Below are positions 48,021 to 61,400 of a stretch of 64,000 nucleotides of DNA, piece after piece; the stretch's first letter is position 1, and each line of letters starts with the position of its first letter. The DNA is taken from contig NW_019774703.1 in NCBI RefSeq assembly GCF_001039355.2, positions 349,648 to 413,647 of the forward strand, in the 5' to 3' direction. A program made the position numbers and the translations under genes. Under the pieces are notes generated by a model that did no database searches, was not told the origin of the DNA, and saw nothing but the letters and a program-made list of their open reading frames with translations. Source of the stretch: Lingula anatina (Eukaryota; Brachiopoda; Lingulata; Lingulida; Lingulidae).

Positions 48021-51000
48021 ATGGCAGCAACAACGCCGCAAGTGACCCGCGAAGCGGTGGAGTATTACCTGAGCAGTAACCTTGAATTCACGTCTAACTG
48101 GATCGTTAACAACGCTACGGACGATATGATTCACCAATGGAAGGTCCGTAGGGGGTGGCTGGCGACACACAGTGCCGGTGGACATGACTCTGACCTCCTC
48201 GACTCTCCCACTGACTTCCCTAGCATGTTGTCCTCGAAAAACTCAATTACGGAAAACATGTTCAAAAACTATATCTCCGGTAATCGAAAGTTTACCCCAA
48301 GGCCCCGAAAAATGCTCACTTCATTAAGACAAATGAGCGAAAGAGAACTTTTCATGGAACTGATTAGAGACATTGCCAATGAGCTAGACGTTAACGTGCT
48401 GTGCCACAAGATTCTCGCCAATGTGAGCACGTTAACAAACAGTGACAGGGGGAGTCTGTTTTTAGCCCGTGGGTCAAAAAATAATCGGTACCTAGTGTCG
48501 AAACTATTTGATGTTACGGAAAGCTCAACGTTGGAGGACACATTGCAAAATGAAGAAAATGAAATACGGGTACCAGTTGGCAAGGGCATTGCTGGTCATG
48601 TTGCTTTAACTAAGGAAACCGTCAATATCAAAAATGCATATGAGGTAGGTACACAATAAAGTGCACATTTTTAATCAAAAGAAGAAAATATTTTTTTTTC
48701 ATTCAGTAAGTGAATAGAATGACAGTTTAAATCATATTTGATATTTTATTTCTCATGATCATACCTTTACTTAAATAAAATCTATTATCAGGAAAGGCAT
48801 ACATATAGCACCCTATAAGATACATTCATGTAGTCTGATTATTTTTTATATTGAAGTTTAGAAAAAAATATCTTCATTGACTTACACCTCAGTTGTTACT
48901 TTACTTGTTGAAAGTAAAGGTGCTATGCAGTAATGATGAATAACTCAGACAAGAATAGGCTATTGTAGTATTACGTAACAGTCTGGGTAACAAGAGCCAT
49001 TCATCACCTTTGGTGCAGAATGTAAATACTGTAACATGGGAATTGCCATCCTTTGAATTACGTAGGAAAGCAATGCAGTGTTGCCAATCTCACGAAGAAA
49101 AAATAAAACCATTGATAGATAAATTATGTTCACAGAATTCAGATAAAAGCCTTTTTAAAGCCATTATACTGCAGCATAGTGTATAATCAATGTGAAGTTC
49201 ATCACTGTCAAGTCGGTTTCCTAGCTGGTTAAAAAGGGAAAGGAAAGAAAAAAGACTTGTGAATGCTACGGTCTTCAACTTACAACCAATATTTTTATAT
49301 TTGAAGCTGCTTAGTTAATGCTTTGTGTTGGTATTCCCCACTTTTTATTATATGTACTGACCTTTGAAAAGGTGTTAATGAGGAATAATTAGGTAATACA
49401 AATTGTAAATATCCCTTCTAATGTGCGAGATGAGTTTAACTAGATTAACAAGAAACACTGGGTAGTCATGCAGCTTATTAGTGAACCTTAATACATGGTG
49501 AAGTGTTATGGGTAGGTTCCTATTTTGTTTGTACATGAGTGATAGATATGTTATCTTGTAGTTCAAGAGTGTTGTTTTATACAACACATTGGTTTCGCAA
49601 GACAGTTACATATCTTTAGAAAGTTTTTTCTTTGAATCTTCTTATGCAATTAACAAAATGTTATTTACTTTTTTGATAAGATAACTTGAATATTACACTA
49701 TTTACGATAAAATGAGTATTAATATGTTGAGAAGTGGGTGGGGATGAAATGGCAAATGAATGGTCTGACCTGGATGAGGCAATTGACAGATTGTTCTGTG
49801 GAGTAAAGTGAATACACTTACAATTTCCAGAAAAAGTCACATGTATATGTGAAGCACTAGATATTGCTTAATGGCTATAATATAAAAATCTAGATATCCA
49901 GCTACTTGCAGGTGCATACATATTTGATGACCCTTATGTTTTCACTTTTATTGTACCACTTAGCTCTAAAAGCAGTTTTCATGTAAGCTGGTGAGGGAAT
50001 GATCATGTGCATGTTTGCTTGCAGTCAAGTGTGTGTGTGTGTTTGTGTTTGTGTGTGTGTGTGTGTTGTGTGTGTAAGAGAGAGATGTGTAAGAGAGAGA
50101 GAGAGAGAGAGAGACAGAAAGAGACAGAATAAATGGATGCAAGGGTGCATTTACTGTATGCATTTTTTCGGAATAATGTTTATTGACTATAACACCCCAT
50201 TTCCATAGATTTTTAGATCGATCTATCCCTGTGGGGAATCTCACTAGATTACTGTCAGCTTGGCCGGCTTAAGCGTCTGTCCCGCCTACTAAAAGCTGTA
50301 AGGGGGTAATTAACTATGGTGCCCGCTCGGCTGACTGCAATTTAGCGTGAACCCCCAGGGAGTTAGGTCGATCTAAATCTTAATCTTTAGATCGATCTAA
50401 ATCTCTGGGAAAGCACCCTAAGAGAGAGAGAGAGAGTATAAATGGATGCAAGGGTGCATTTACTGTATGCATTTTTTTTCAGAATAATGTTTATTGACTA
50501 TAATTCACCCTAAGGTGAATCTTGAAAGACATAGCAAGCTGATGATATGTTTACGTCTAATACAAATCCACTGATTCTTCAGGCCTTATAAACAGATAAG
50601 GTATTTGCCGAAATTGAACTGAGAACCCATACATAAAATGAGTAATTTCTTGAAATTTCTTGAAAAATATTTAAAAAAAAGGACCCAAAAGAAGGTTACA
50701 GGGAAATAATGGATATTTTCCATGATTTTTCTATATATAGTTCTTAGCTCTCTCTCATTTTGCAAGTAGCATGAACTGAAAGAAATTTTTTGTGTGCTTT
50801 TTACTTTGGATTATGGAAAATGTTCCTGTTTTTGATGTTATATTATTTTTGACAGCTTCACAACCATCTATGGTGAAAATAAGTAGCTCTTAACTGCTAG
50901 TTGTTATATTAATATTATAGCCATGAACATATTTTGCATCACTTTAAAAAGATATGTTTTATTTAATTTTGGGTATAATATAATAAAAAAGAAAAAAAAA

Positions 51001-54000
51001 TCTTTCCTTTTTGTAACTGGTTTTAAGTCAACAATTCTTGGGCACGGTCACTTTTTTTGAAATAAGTATGCTAATAACCCTTTCTAACCCCACATCCATT
51101 CATTAAGTAAAATATTTGAATGTGGTTAAAGGTATTGTTTTCTTGTTACAGTAATGATGTTTATAGCTAAGAGACACTTGGAATTTCAAAAAAGTCACAG
51201 AATTTGGTAATATTTTTTATAAATGTATTAACAGGAATCGTCACTAATATGTAACAGGAGGATAAGTAGATAAAATCAAACAGAATTGAAAGGATGCCAA
51301 GAAAAGATGAATCCAGCTTTCAATTTGAATTCCAATTTACAGTAATTTAATGGGTTTCACATTCAAATGTGAAAAATAAAAACATGCAATTTTCAGATGA
51401 AAAAGCTGCATTTTGACCACCACTTTCCAGCTGTAAAAGCAATTGGGAAACCAATTTTCACATTTTTTGAAAACACTGCTCCACAATATTTCCAATTCCA
51501 CCACCTAGGGCTCACATATTCACACATGAAAGGAGACATTAATTTTGTGATTGATGAAAATATTTTATTGTTGTAGAATCCAACCTGAAATCGAGTTGCG
51601 TTGATTTTTTTTACTTGTTTGCATTGCAGATAGAAATTCATGGTCCAGTGGCTTTGAATGGTGTTCTGTTTGCAAGCAATCAGGATCAGTATTCTGTCAG
51701 TAGGATGGCTGTAACACAAGCAGTGCTCTTTATGGCTATTAATGCAAAACTGATAAGATGATTATCTGAGTCTTAACCTCTCTGCATATCAGCATTACTA
51801 AATACCCAAGGGGGATATTTCCTCTGAAAATAAGCTGCAAACTTTGGCGGTGATGTCTGGGATTTTAATTTGGTTTTCCTATTTGTAAACTTTTCTCCCC
51901 AGAGACTCTCTCACTATCTGCACAAGAAAACCTTGCTTGTTATTCCTTCCAAGAAACTTGAGCCAGAGTTAAAATAACAAACCCAATTTACGTACCTGTG
52001 TAGAAAAAAAACCTAGATTCAAACAAAAAGGTACCTTTCTTTCATATTTAGAATAAAAATCTTAATTAATTTAACTAAAAGCATTCAGTATTTTTTTGTA
52101 TTGGATTCAGATTTCATTATCAGGCATAAACCTATTCCAGCCTTTCAATCCTGATGCCTTTACAGAGAATTTGCTTTCAAAGACACCCGAGGTTAATTGG
52201 TGTGTTTTGTTTGCTTGGTATCTATTTACAGTCCACTTTTTTTTCATTACATCTAATAAGTCCAAATTACCATTTGTCTCAAACAAAGGCAATTTTTGTC
52301 AAGGATATTGCTGCAGAGATGACTACTAGTTATTCCACCTTGATAATAGATAAAAACTCATTACATCCAGGTATATTCTTGACACCCGTTGATCTCTCCC
52401 TTTCATATGTAAAGCCATTTTACGAGAATTATATGAGGCTGCGCTATGGTTGGCACCTGACAGTTAAATTGACACTGACATGTTAACCATATTGAAATGC
52501 AATTACATGTATGTCTGCCTTTGGATGACTCTGGTTATGGGTTTTGAGACTTGCAACTTTTGAGATTCCCAAATTTTACTTAAGGTTCAACATGTATACT
52601 GTGTGTACCTGGTTTGCCTTCTGGAAAGGTGCAAAAGAAGCTGCCTTTAACAGATCATTTCACCGCCAATTGAATTCAATTTCCTGTGTTTAGCCCTTGA
52701 AGAATTTGGATGTTTGACATTTTACTGGGGCCTCATAGTGTACCATGCATTATTTCTTCCTAATTGAGCAAACCCCTAATCCAGTCCATGCCGTTCAATT
52801 CAATTCCAAATCTTTTACTTTGATGATATCATCATAACCAGTATATTATGCCACAGCTTCAGCAACATGTTACCTGAGGTTTTAGCAGATGTGAATGGCA
52901 GATTCAAGATGAATGGAAAACACAGTGAAATTGCTAAGGCAGATGAAAAGGAGCTAATATATCTGAGTGCTGGTTTTAATCCTTATACCTTTCAAGAGGC
53001 ACTGTATTTTACTAAAGAGGAAAAATGTGACTCACTCAAGGAATATGATTTAGTCAGAATTGATAGAAACAAGTAATCAGACTTCATTAGATAAAGATAA
53101 TTTACATTCAGGTGCTATTACTGTTTGGCTATCATATCCATATTTCCATCAACTGGTAAGAGATCTGGTATTGTAAAGTATTGATCTTTTGCGTGATGGC
53201 TTCTAACGGACAGAACCAATTTGATTTGCTTCCCTGACTGGATAGAATTGTTTACAGGAAAACATGATTCTGTTTCATGATCTTATTGCATTTTTGGCTT
53301 ACAGTTCCTGCAACAACAGGTTTAACATGTGGCTCTATGGTATAGAGATAAATGATTGAAAATTGAAATACACTTAAAAGAATGATTTTTCATGCATGAT
53401 CAGCTCCTGATAACACTAAACACTAAATGCTCCAGATACTGAATAAATAAAGTATTTCAGTTGAAATGTAAATTATGAATCACTTATGCTGGTACATAAA
53501 TGCTTACCATACAGTACCTGTGTAACTTTCTTTAGTTGATTATAGGAAGAGATATGTCCCATCTGAAAAAGAGCGCATACAGAACAGATGATCTGCGGAC
53601 TAACAGATCTACTGACTAAATAAGGTTGCACTCACTTAAAAGCAAGCTGCTTAATGCCCTGATGGTCTCCCTGCCTTCACATATGCCATCCCTGCAATTA
53701 AATCTGGGAACTGACGTTTAATCCCTTAAATTGTGGAATGTAGAGCTGGGGAGACGATAAGAGGATTAGGTGGCCTTTCTTTCAAGTGGGTACGCTATAT
53801 TTTTAATTCCGGAGATCTGAATGCTCTCTTAGAGACCATTCCCAAAGATATTTGGATCGATCAATCTCCCTGGAGAGTCTCACTAAATTGCTACCAAACT
53901 GACTTAAACGTCTGTCACGCCTAGTAAAACTGTTAGGGGGTAATTATCTTTATCCCCAGCTGGCTGATTCCGTAGGCGTGGCCTTTTGAGCTGATAGCAA

Positions 54001-57000
54001 TTTAGCGTGAACCCCCAGGGAGTTAGGTCGATCTAAGTATGGGAACCCAGTCTTAGATATACATATATTGTGTTCAGCAGTGCTGATTGCAATCAAGCTA
54101 TTTAGATTCACATTTGATGTTTTTATTATTATTACCAATATTCTGATATCCTTGGTCAGTGTATGAGGCTTTTACAAAGTTATGTGATTGCAAGTACAGA
54201 TATCAGGTCTGAGCCTGAAGCATTTAAGGTTGAGAGCACAGTGTAAATGCAAGGCATGCAATGCCATAGCTGTGTGTCAAACTGACTTCAGGTGATCCTT
54301 TGAGAGCAACACAATACAGTTAGAAGTGGTACATTTACAAGTGTATCCTGACTTAAGTATATTGAGATGAAGCCTCGGCAGGACACCTGAACACTGTTTA
54401 TCAACCATGGAGTTTTCCATGGAGAAAGTTCAAAGCAAAACAAGGCCACCGCCAGCATTTTAATTATTTCTAGGATACACGTTCTTACTGTAGCCATGCA
54501 TTCTTATCACCAGTGTTTTTATTCAAATTGAAAGGATAAACAAAAGTAGAAAAAGTGATTGACCTTGAATAAGGCCCTTTTTTTACATTAAGCAGTTTTT
54601 AGTAATACAGTCTGTACTAGTACACTGGCTATTATATGTTAGAGAGTTACCTACCAGGAGCCTTTGTGCTCATCATTCCCAATTAAATAACTAAACAGCA
54701 AGAAGTGAACTAGTGGAGAACTTGCAAAAAGGAGTCAAAATAAATGTAGAATTATTACAGGTTAAGACCTCTCAAAGTAAACTGTTAGTCAGACTATATA
54801 TATATATATCACTTTTAGTATAATACTGAATGTGAAAGGGGCCTTAAATGGCTCATCAGTCATATCTGGATAGTAGGCATCCCACCAGCCAATTCTCAGA
54901 CTCCATGCCCATAGATACCATCAGTCTACTTAGATCGATCCAGCTCTGCAAGGACTCTCGTTAAGTGCAATCAGGTTAACTGAATGTCTCTTCCTGTTTC
55001 CAACGTATTTGTGTAATCACCAGCTTTTCTGTATTCTACTTAATGCCTCGAGGAGGCATGTTAATCTGTTAAATGGATTGCATTCAGCGAGAGTCTCAAC
55101 GGAGTTGGATCAGTCTCTATAGACTGCTGGTGTCTATGGGAATGGTGCCCTAGTGCCCCTGCTATTTCAGAGTGTGAAAACCAGCTAGTGTTTCCAAGAT
55201 ATTCAAATGTCACCTTTAACTCCATTGTCATGCAGTTAAAAACAATGACACTTTACATATACTGGGGTACTTGAAGTACAAGAAATAAACTTGCTTTTTA
55301 GTTTCATCCAAAACATGGTTGCAAAAGGGATGTAGTCAGGAAGGGATGTAGGGATGTATGGTACATTGTACATAATTGGTTTTTATTTTCACAGAATATA
55401 ATTTTTATTTTGCTAGGCAAAAACAAATTATTTTTTCTTTTCATTGGAGACACATATTGTACATGTGCTTTTATTGGCCATCAACAAACAAATGTACAAC
55501 TCTTAGTAAATTTAAATGAAGCCAGACAATATGGGAAATAGAGGAGAAGATTGTTATAGTGATGATCAAAAATCACCTCAAGTTTATCCCTGTGTACTCC
55601 TTTTCTTTAACATGTTTCACAGGATCTGCAAGCACTTCTGCAAAATGGCAAAATGATGCTGTACGTAAGCCTGGTAGTAAAAACCTGTTGGCATTGGCTT
55701 GATTGACTAATGGAGAGATTGTATAGCAATCAATTAGTGATTTGTACATCCAAGGTCAGCCTTCTGGCACATTTCTGCCCAGATGATACATGCATTAATT
55801 TTCTAAACAGTCAGCTAAAGTAATAGCCTAAAAGCAAAAATTGATCAGTAGGCCCTAAGATAATATTTTTACCACTCAGAATACGAAGAATTAAGGACTA
55901 TAAATTGGCTGTGGTGGTTTCTACAAAATATGTGATTAATTGGCAAGTAATAGGGGTTAAGAGCTACTGGACGAAGTGGCTATGTTTCCAACCACTGTTT
56001 AGATAAAACCTGTTTTATGTGTGTAATGTGTATATGTGATAGCTTCAGCATATTCTCAAGCAATCACTCTAACTTGATAGATGACTATGTAGTGCAGACC
56101 CATACAGACTATGTACATGTGTACAGTGCCATCCAATTCAGTCTACGTCCCATATGCTGCTATGCTAGCTGCTTCAGATCAACTGTTAAAATTTACTTTT
56201 ACACTTGTTGACTTATACCTGTGCCCATTTTCTGCATACTCCCAGTATTATTTTTGAGCAAGTTGTGATTAGGATAAGGCATTATTTTTTAGCTGGACCC
56301 CCCTTCCTCTAAAATGTGTGAGAACTAAGCTGTCATTGCCAGTTATTTAGAAGTAATACACATCTCTTTGCCCTTAGCACAGGTGGTCAATTACTGCCTC
56401 CGAACCTACACTGATCTGTTTTTGCTTTTAGAGGCATACTAAAGATCTCCAAAACAAAATCCAGATTGTGTATAGGAATGGTAAAAGTTGGTAAGAGGAC
56501 TTGCCAAAAGCCAGCTTACTAGTGGAACCCGTGTAGGTCCACTACATGACATTTATGGAACATTGTGTGTAGACATTTGAAAGATTTATGGAGTGACCAC
56601 CAGAGGTCTGTTATTAAAACACCTGGTGGGGCATTTTATTATTAATTAAGGATTGTGTACCTTATACCGAATTGCCTTTTCAATATTTGATAAGAGTTCA
56701 AGTTTGTTTGATGTTCGTCAATTTGCACTCTTCAGTGCTGTAGTGGGGCACTTTGGTCAATGTTTGAATGGTGTGAAACACTGATAAATTGCTAAATACA
56801 ACTGGTTTTCTGAAGTTTTGACCTTGTAAACTGGGACTGGTTTCACAAAATATTTTAAGCTAAAAGTTGGGTCTCATTTTCAAAAGAAAATTTTTGTCCA
56901 TTCCAAACCAAGTAATTTATAGGCCTGTTTAATGAAAAGTGAGAAATAGCACATTTTTAGACCAATTGTTTCTTCATTTTATTTAATTTAGAAGACTGAT

Positions 57001-58383
57001 TTATCATGACTTTAAGTTGACCAATATTGTTGGTCTAGAAAGTCCTGGGGCCTGTTTCACAAAAGAACATTAAATGAGAAGTTGCTCTTAATTTTAAGAC
57101 CAAATTAGTCTCTTTTGACTGAAGATTTATCAGTTGAGTCCAGTTAAATGAAATATTGTGCCCACTTTATAACATCAAACAAGAGAGAAATGGTTCCTGT
57201 TTAAGACAAACATTTCAACAATTTCAGTGGACCACTGCACATGTATTTTCAGAGTGGGTGTATTTCAAAATTTGGTTAGAAGTACTTAAGAAACAATGAC
57301 CCTGGGGGCCATTATGTGTGTTATACTTATTGACTACAAGGTTAACAACCTTTCATTACCTCCCAAGACAGTTGGTGACTAAAAAAATCAAGGAATATTA
57401 ACATCCATGTCTTTGAAAATCAGGCAATAATAGTTTGATTTGTACCCAATCGAAATGGATAACCTAAGTCAAGTAACCAGGGACAACCTGGATTCTGACA
57501 GGGTCAGATTTCTGCTCACCATGTTAAATTAAGCTTGATATTTGAAGACAACATTTAACAGTCTCATCATCCATGAAATGCTCCTAGACAAATATTACAG
57601 AGTCATCTTTATGAAGTTGGCTATCCAATTCTAGCAGTCTAAGGTTAGTCCAAAACATTTTAGTGAAACAGAACTTGGCTATTAACATGAGTCCTTTCTT
57701 GAAGCTAGGCCCTGTATCTTAAGTGAATAAGGCAAGTGCATGACTTTGTAATGTCATGTAAAAGAAAGAAATTTTCTGAAATTTTCAGCTGGTATTATTA
57801 AAAAAAAACATATATTTAAGGCAGAACCCTCATGTAAACACTTTATATAGACACTATTGTATCATTATTAGTAAGACAAAGCAAACAACATCCTACTGTA
57901 TTTGCCAATAAAAAAAATGACTTTTAGTTTCTATAAAGCTTAAACTTCAAGCTTGTCTTTTTGTGTAGGTATTAATATTTTTTTATTGCTCCCACTATCT
58001 GTACCATTGAAGATAAATAACTTAATTTTCAGCAATGAACTGTACATTTTGGAAGAAAATATGTAATTGAATAAATACAATAGTTAGTAGACTAAAAATA
58101 AGTATTGTACAGTAACTTCTCTGTAGTCAGTCATTTTTCTCTTTTAAATGTCCCATATTATATGTTGTCTTATTTAGGATCCCAGATTCAATAATGAGGT
58201 TGACTTGAAAACGGGCTACAAAACCCACAGCATCCTGTGTATGCCTATCCTGAATTACGAGGGAGATGTCATAGGCGTAGCACAGATCATCAACAAGAGG
58301 ACAGGGGATGAAGTCCATGAATTCACAGAGGATGATGTTGAGGTAACATGCTTGTCTGATATGCAAGTTTGTTATATATAGAC

Positions 58384-58456
<73 letters not shown>

Positions 58457-61400
58457 TGCTCACTGTATGTCCTTGTCACCATTGCTGTTGCCATTCAAAA
58501 CACTAGTACTTATGACTGCCAAACCAAATTTTTCTCTTACTATGTAGCATTTTTTGGTTAAAAGGGTTCCTTTCAGAATTAAGCATAATTAGATTAGTTT
58601 TGCCAATTATTTTTTTCTTTTGTATGTGTGATTTTTGGAAATCGCCATCCTGTAAATGGCTTAATGTTTTTTTGGTTGACTTCTAATTTGCTGAGTGAGT
58701 TTGTATCGAATATATTTCTAAAAGTAATTGATTTTTCTTTTTTGCAAATATTGTTGCAGTATTGTTTAGTGTCTGTATATTTGCTTGCTTTGATGTCTTA
58801 TTACCTCCGACAAGGAAGTTATGTTTGTTTATTTATTTGTATGTAATTTATTTTGGGTATGGTATGGGGGGGGGGGGGGGAGAGGGTGCCATCATAAATT
58901 TGGCAACCATTTTGGAAAAGTTAAGAGTTTTTTTTTAGACAACTATTTGTTAAAAACACCCATAAAGTTGATTATTTAATGTAGTTCAGCAATTTAAACA
59001 TAAGGTATGTAGCTTTGAAGCAAACTTTCTTATTTGAGTATGACATACTTTTCTGAAGCGGTTACATATTTGTTAACCTGTCCTTATCTTCTGTTTCTTT
59101 ATTTGCTTAATATTCAGTATGCTCACACTAAATGTTTGGGTTTACATGCCTTGGCTTAGCTGTGGTATCTCAGTATGGGGTAAATTGAAATGGTAATTAC
59201 TGAAAAATTTCATTCTTTCTTTTTACAATGCCATTAGAAATATAAAAAATGTTCAAAATATATTTACTTCTCTTATGATGCTTGTATGTTTCAAGACTTC
59301 AGTCGATTAAAAAGACATACATTTGTTAATGTGTTTGACTAAGCACTCAAGATTGAAATTAAGTTAAAGCCCCTCTCAATGCAAGTGATATATGTTTATG
59401 TGCATGAGAGAGAAACATTTGACAGAACAATTACAAGGCTCAGGAAAATCTCAAAGGGCATGTGAACTGAGCTGGACATTAATATTGTTCAATTCCTTGC
59501 TCTGCAGGGAGAATTTGTTTGTGCACATTGAGAAATTGACCAGTTGTCCCTTGGAGTGACCTTTTGTGTTGAATTATTTATCACCAACATGAAGTTTGAT
59601 TTGGGAGAAGCATGGGAACAATTAAGCCGGGGTATTTCTTATATATATAAGAATTTTGCTAATGCCGTCCTCTATTTTCAGTTTTGTAGTTTGTATGGTG
59701 GAAAATGATTGTTTCTGACAAACTGGTCTATGAAATTTTGGAAAGAAATAATGTCTTACAGAAATGTGACATTTAGTGGGAATTGTTGCAGCCTGAAATG
59801 ATTAATATGAAGCACACTTGTGTTGTGATCCATCCATAAGTACTTTGTAAGCTTTTAAGGATTGTTCATAAATCTTTGTAATGTAGCAGCTTGAAGCCAT
59901 TGGTTTTGCTGTAAATGTGTGCCCAAATTACCAAACGTAATGCAAAGTTTAATGAAAAACAACCATTTAACCTTTTGCAAAATATCTTCTATTAAAAAGA
60001 GTTGTTAAATGACAGTATATAACTTGAAGCCTTCGAACACAGCATGGAAATACTGCAAAAATTTTTGCAAGAGAAATGCTGATGCAAGATTTTATATATC
60101 CACACATACAGTGCAGGCATTTATCTTTTGAAAAGTACATAGGAAAGTAAATGTAATTTGTATATTGTATTCGAAAGAGGGAAAGAAATTTTCCAGGCAC
60201 CTTAGCCTCTTTAAACTTCAATTCATAGCTTGCCATTGGCAACATATGAGTTATTTAATTAATAAAACATGTCAGTTGGAGCAGTTATGCAGCCATGACA
60301 CCTATGGCTTCTTAATGGAACAGCAAAATGAACATGCAGCTGAGAATTTTATTGGCCTTAAATGTCAAGAAACTCTCCTGTTTTCACTTTTTTTACAGAT
60401 ATCTTCTAGGTAATATTTCCTTCAAAGTTGGCACAGATGTTTTGTTTTCCATCTTTACCATCAATATTTATTGAAAAAATTGAAAGTATGGTGGTATTCC
60501 AAAGAGTGGTGACATGCATTATTTGCTTCAATGAAATTTTGCATATGGGAATTTAATGTCATGATAGAAGAGGATATGATATGCTTATGAAGAGATATTA
60601 CCAGTAAAAAAGAAAAAAAAAACAACAAAAAATTTTAATAAAAAACATTAAAAGGAGGAATGCACAATTTAAGGGGAGGGGGTTAATTTGAATGATGATG
60701 CATGTATATTACATGTAACAGCAGTTTTTATTATCCCACAAAAGAAATTTTACAGTAATAGTATTTTAATAAAATGGCATTTGTGGTGTCAAAATGTTAT
60801 TTGCAGATTTGAGATTTTATCACTTGGTCAACTATCAAAAAACCCAGTGCCATGGTAAAATTGCACAGTAGGACAATAAAACAAAACTTCAATTCTTCAG
60901 CATTAATCACTGAAAACTTGTTATAATACTTTTTCTTAAAGGTGATCTGTCAACTGGAGCTCATAACTCCAATTTAGATCATACAAAGTATTGAGACAAC
61001 ATTTTGCTCTTCAAAAACTTTTTAGCAATCACTAGGGCCATTCACACTAGCAAGTAAACTGCGTTCCAGTTATCCCCAATAGAATTGTGATCAAATAAAT
61101 TCACTTTCTCTGCATTCACACTGATACTGGCAGCACATTGGCACACTGATATACAGTAGCCTTTCAGCTGTTATACTTCCCGTTTAGCATGCCCACCATT
61201 GTTCTCATTAGAAAGTAAAAACATGGCAGCAGTTCCAGTAACAATGATTGCAATGCTGTTAAACACGTAATTGTCTTTTATATTTTTTATGATACAGATG
61301 TATTTAAACATATACCATGTTTGAAGTGAGTAGATTTTTTTTTTCAAAATTTATTCAGTAGAGTTGTGTTTTCCATCTGTAGACACACTCAGCCCATTTA

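Noticed and set aside
52867-53076. 69-aa plus-strand frame rich in charged residues
   Set aside because: Lies inside phosphodiesterase intron 1, has no splice partner in phase and matches no family I recognise.
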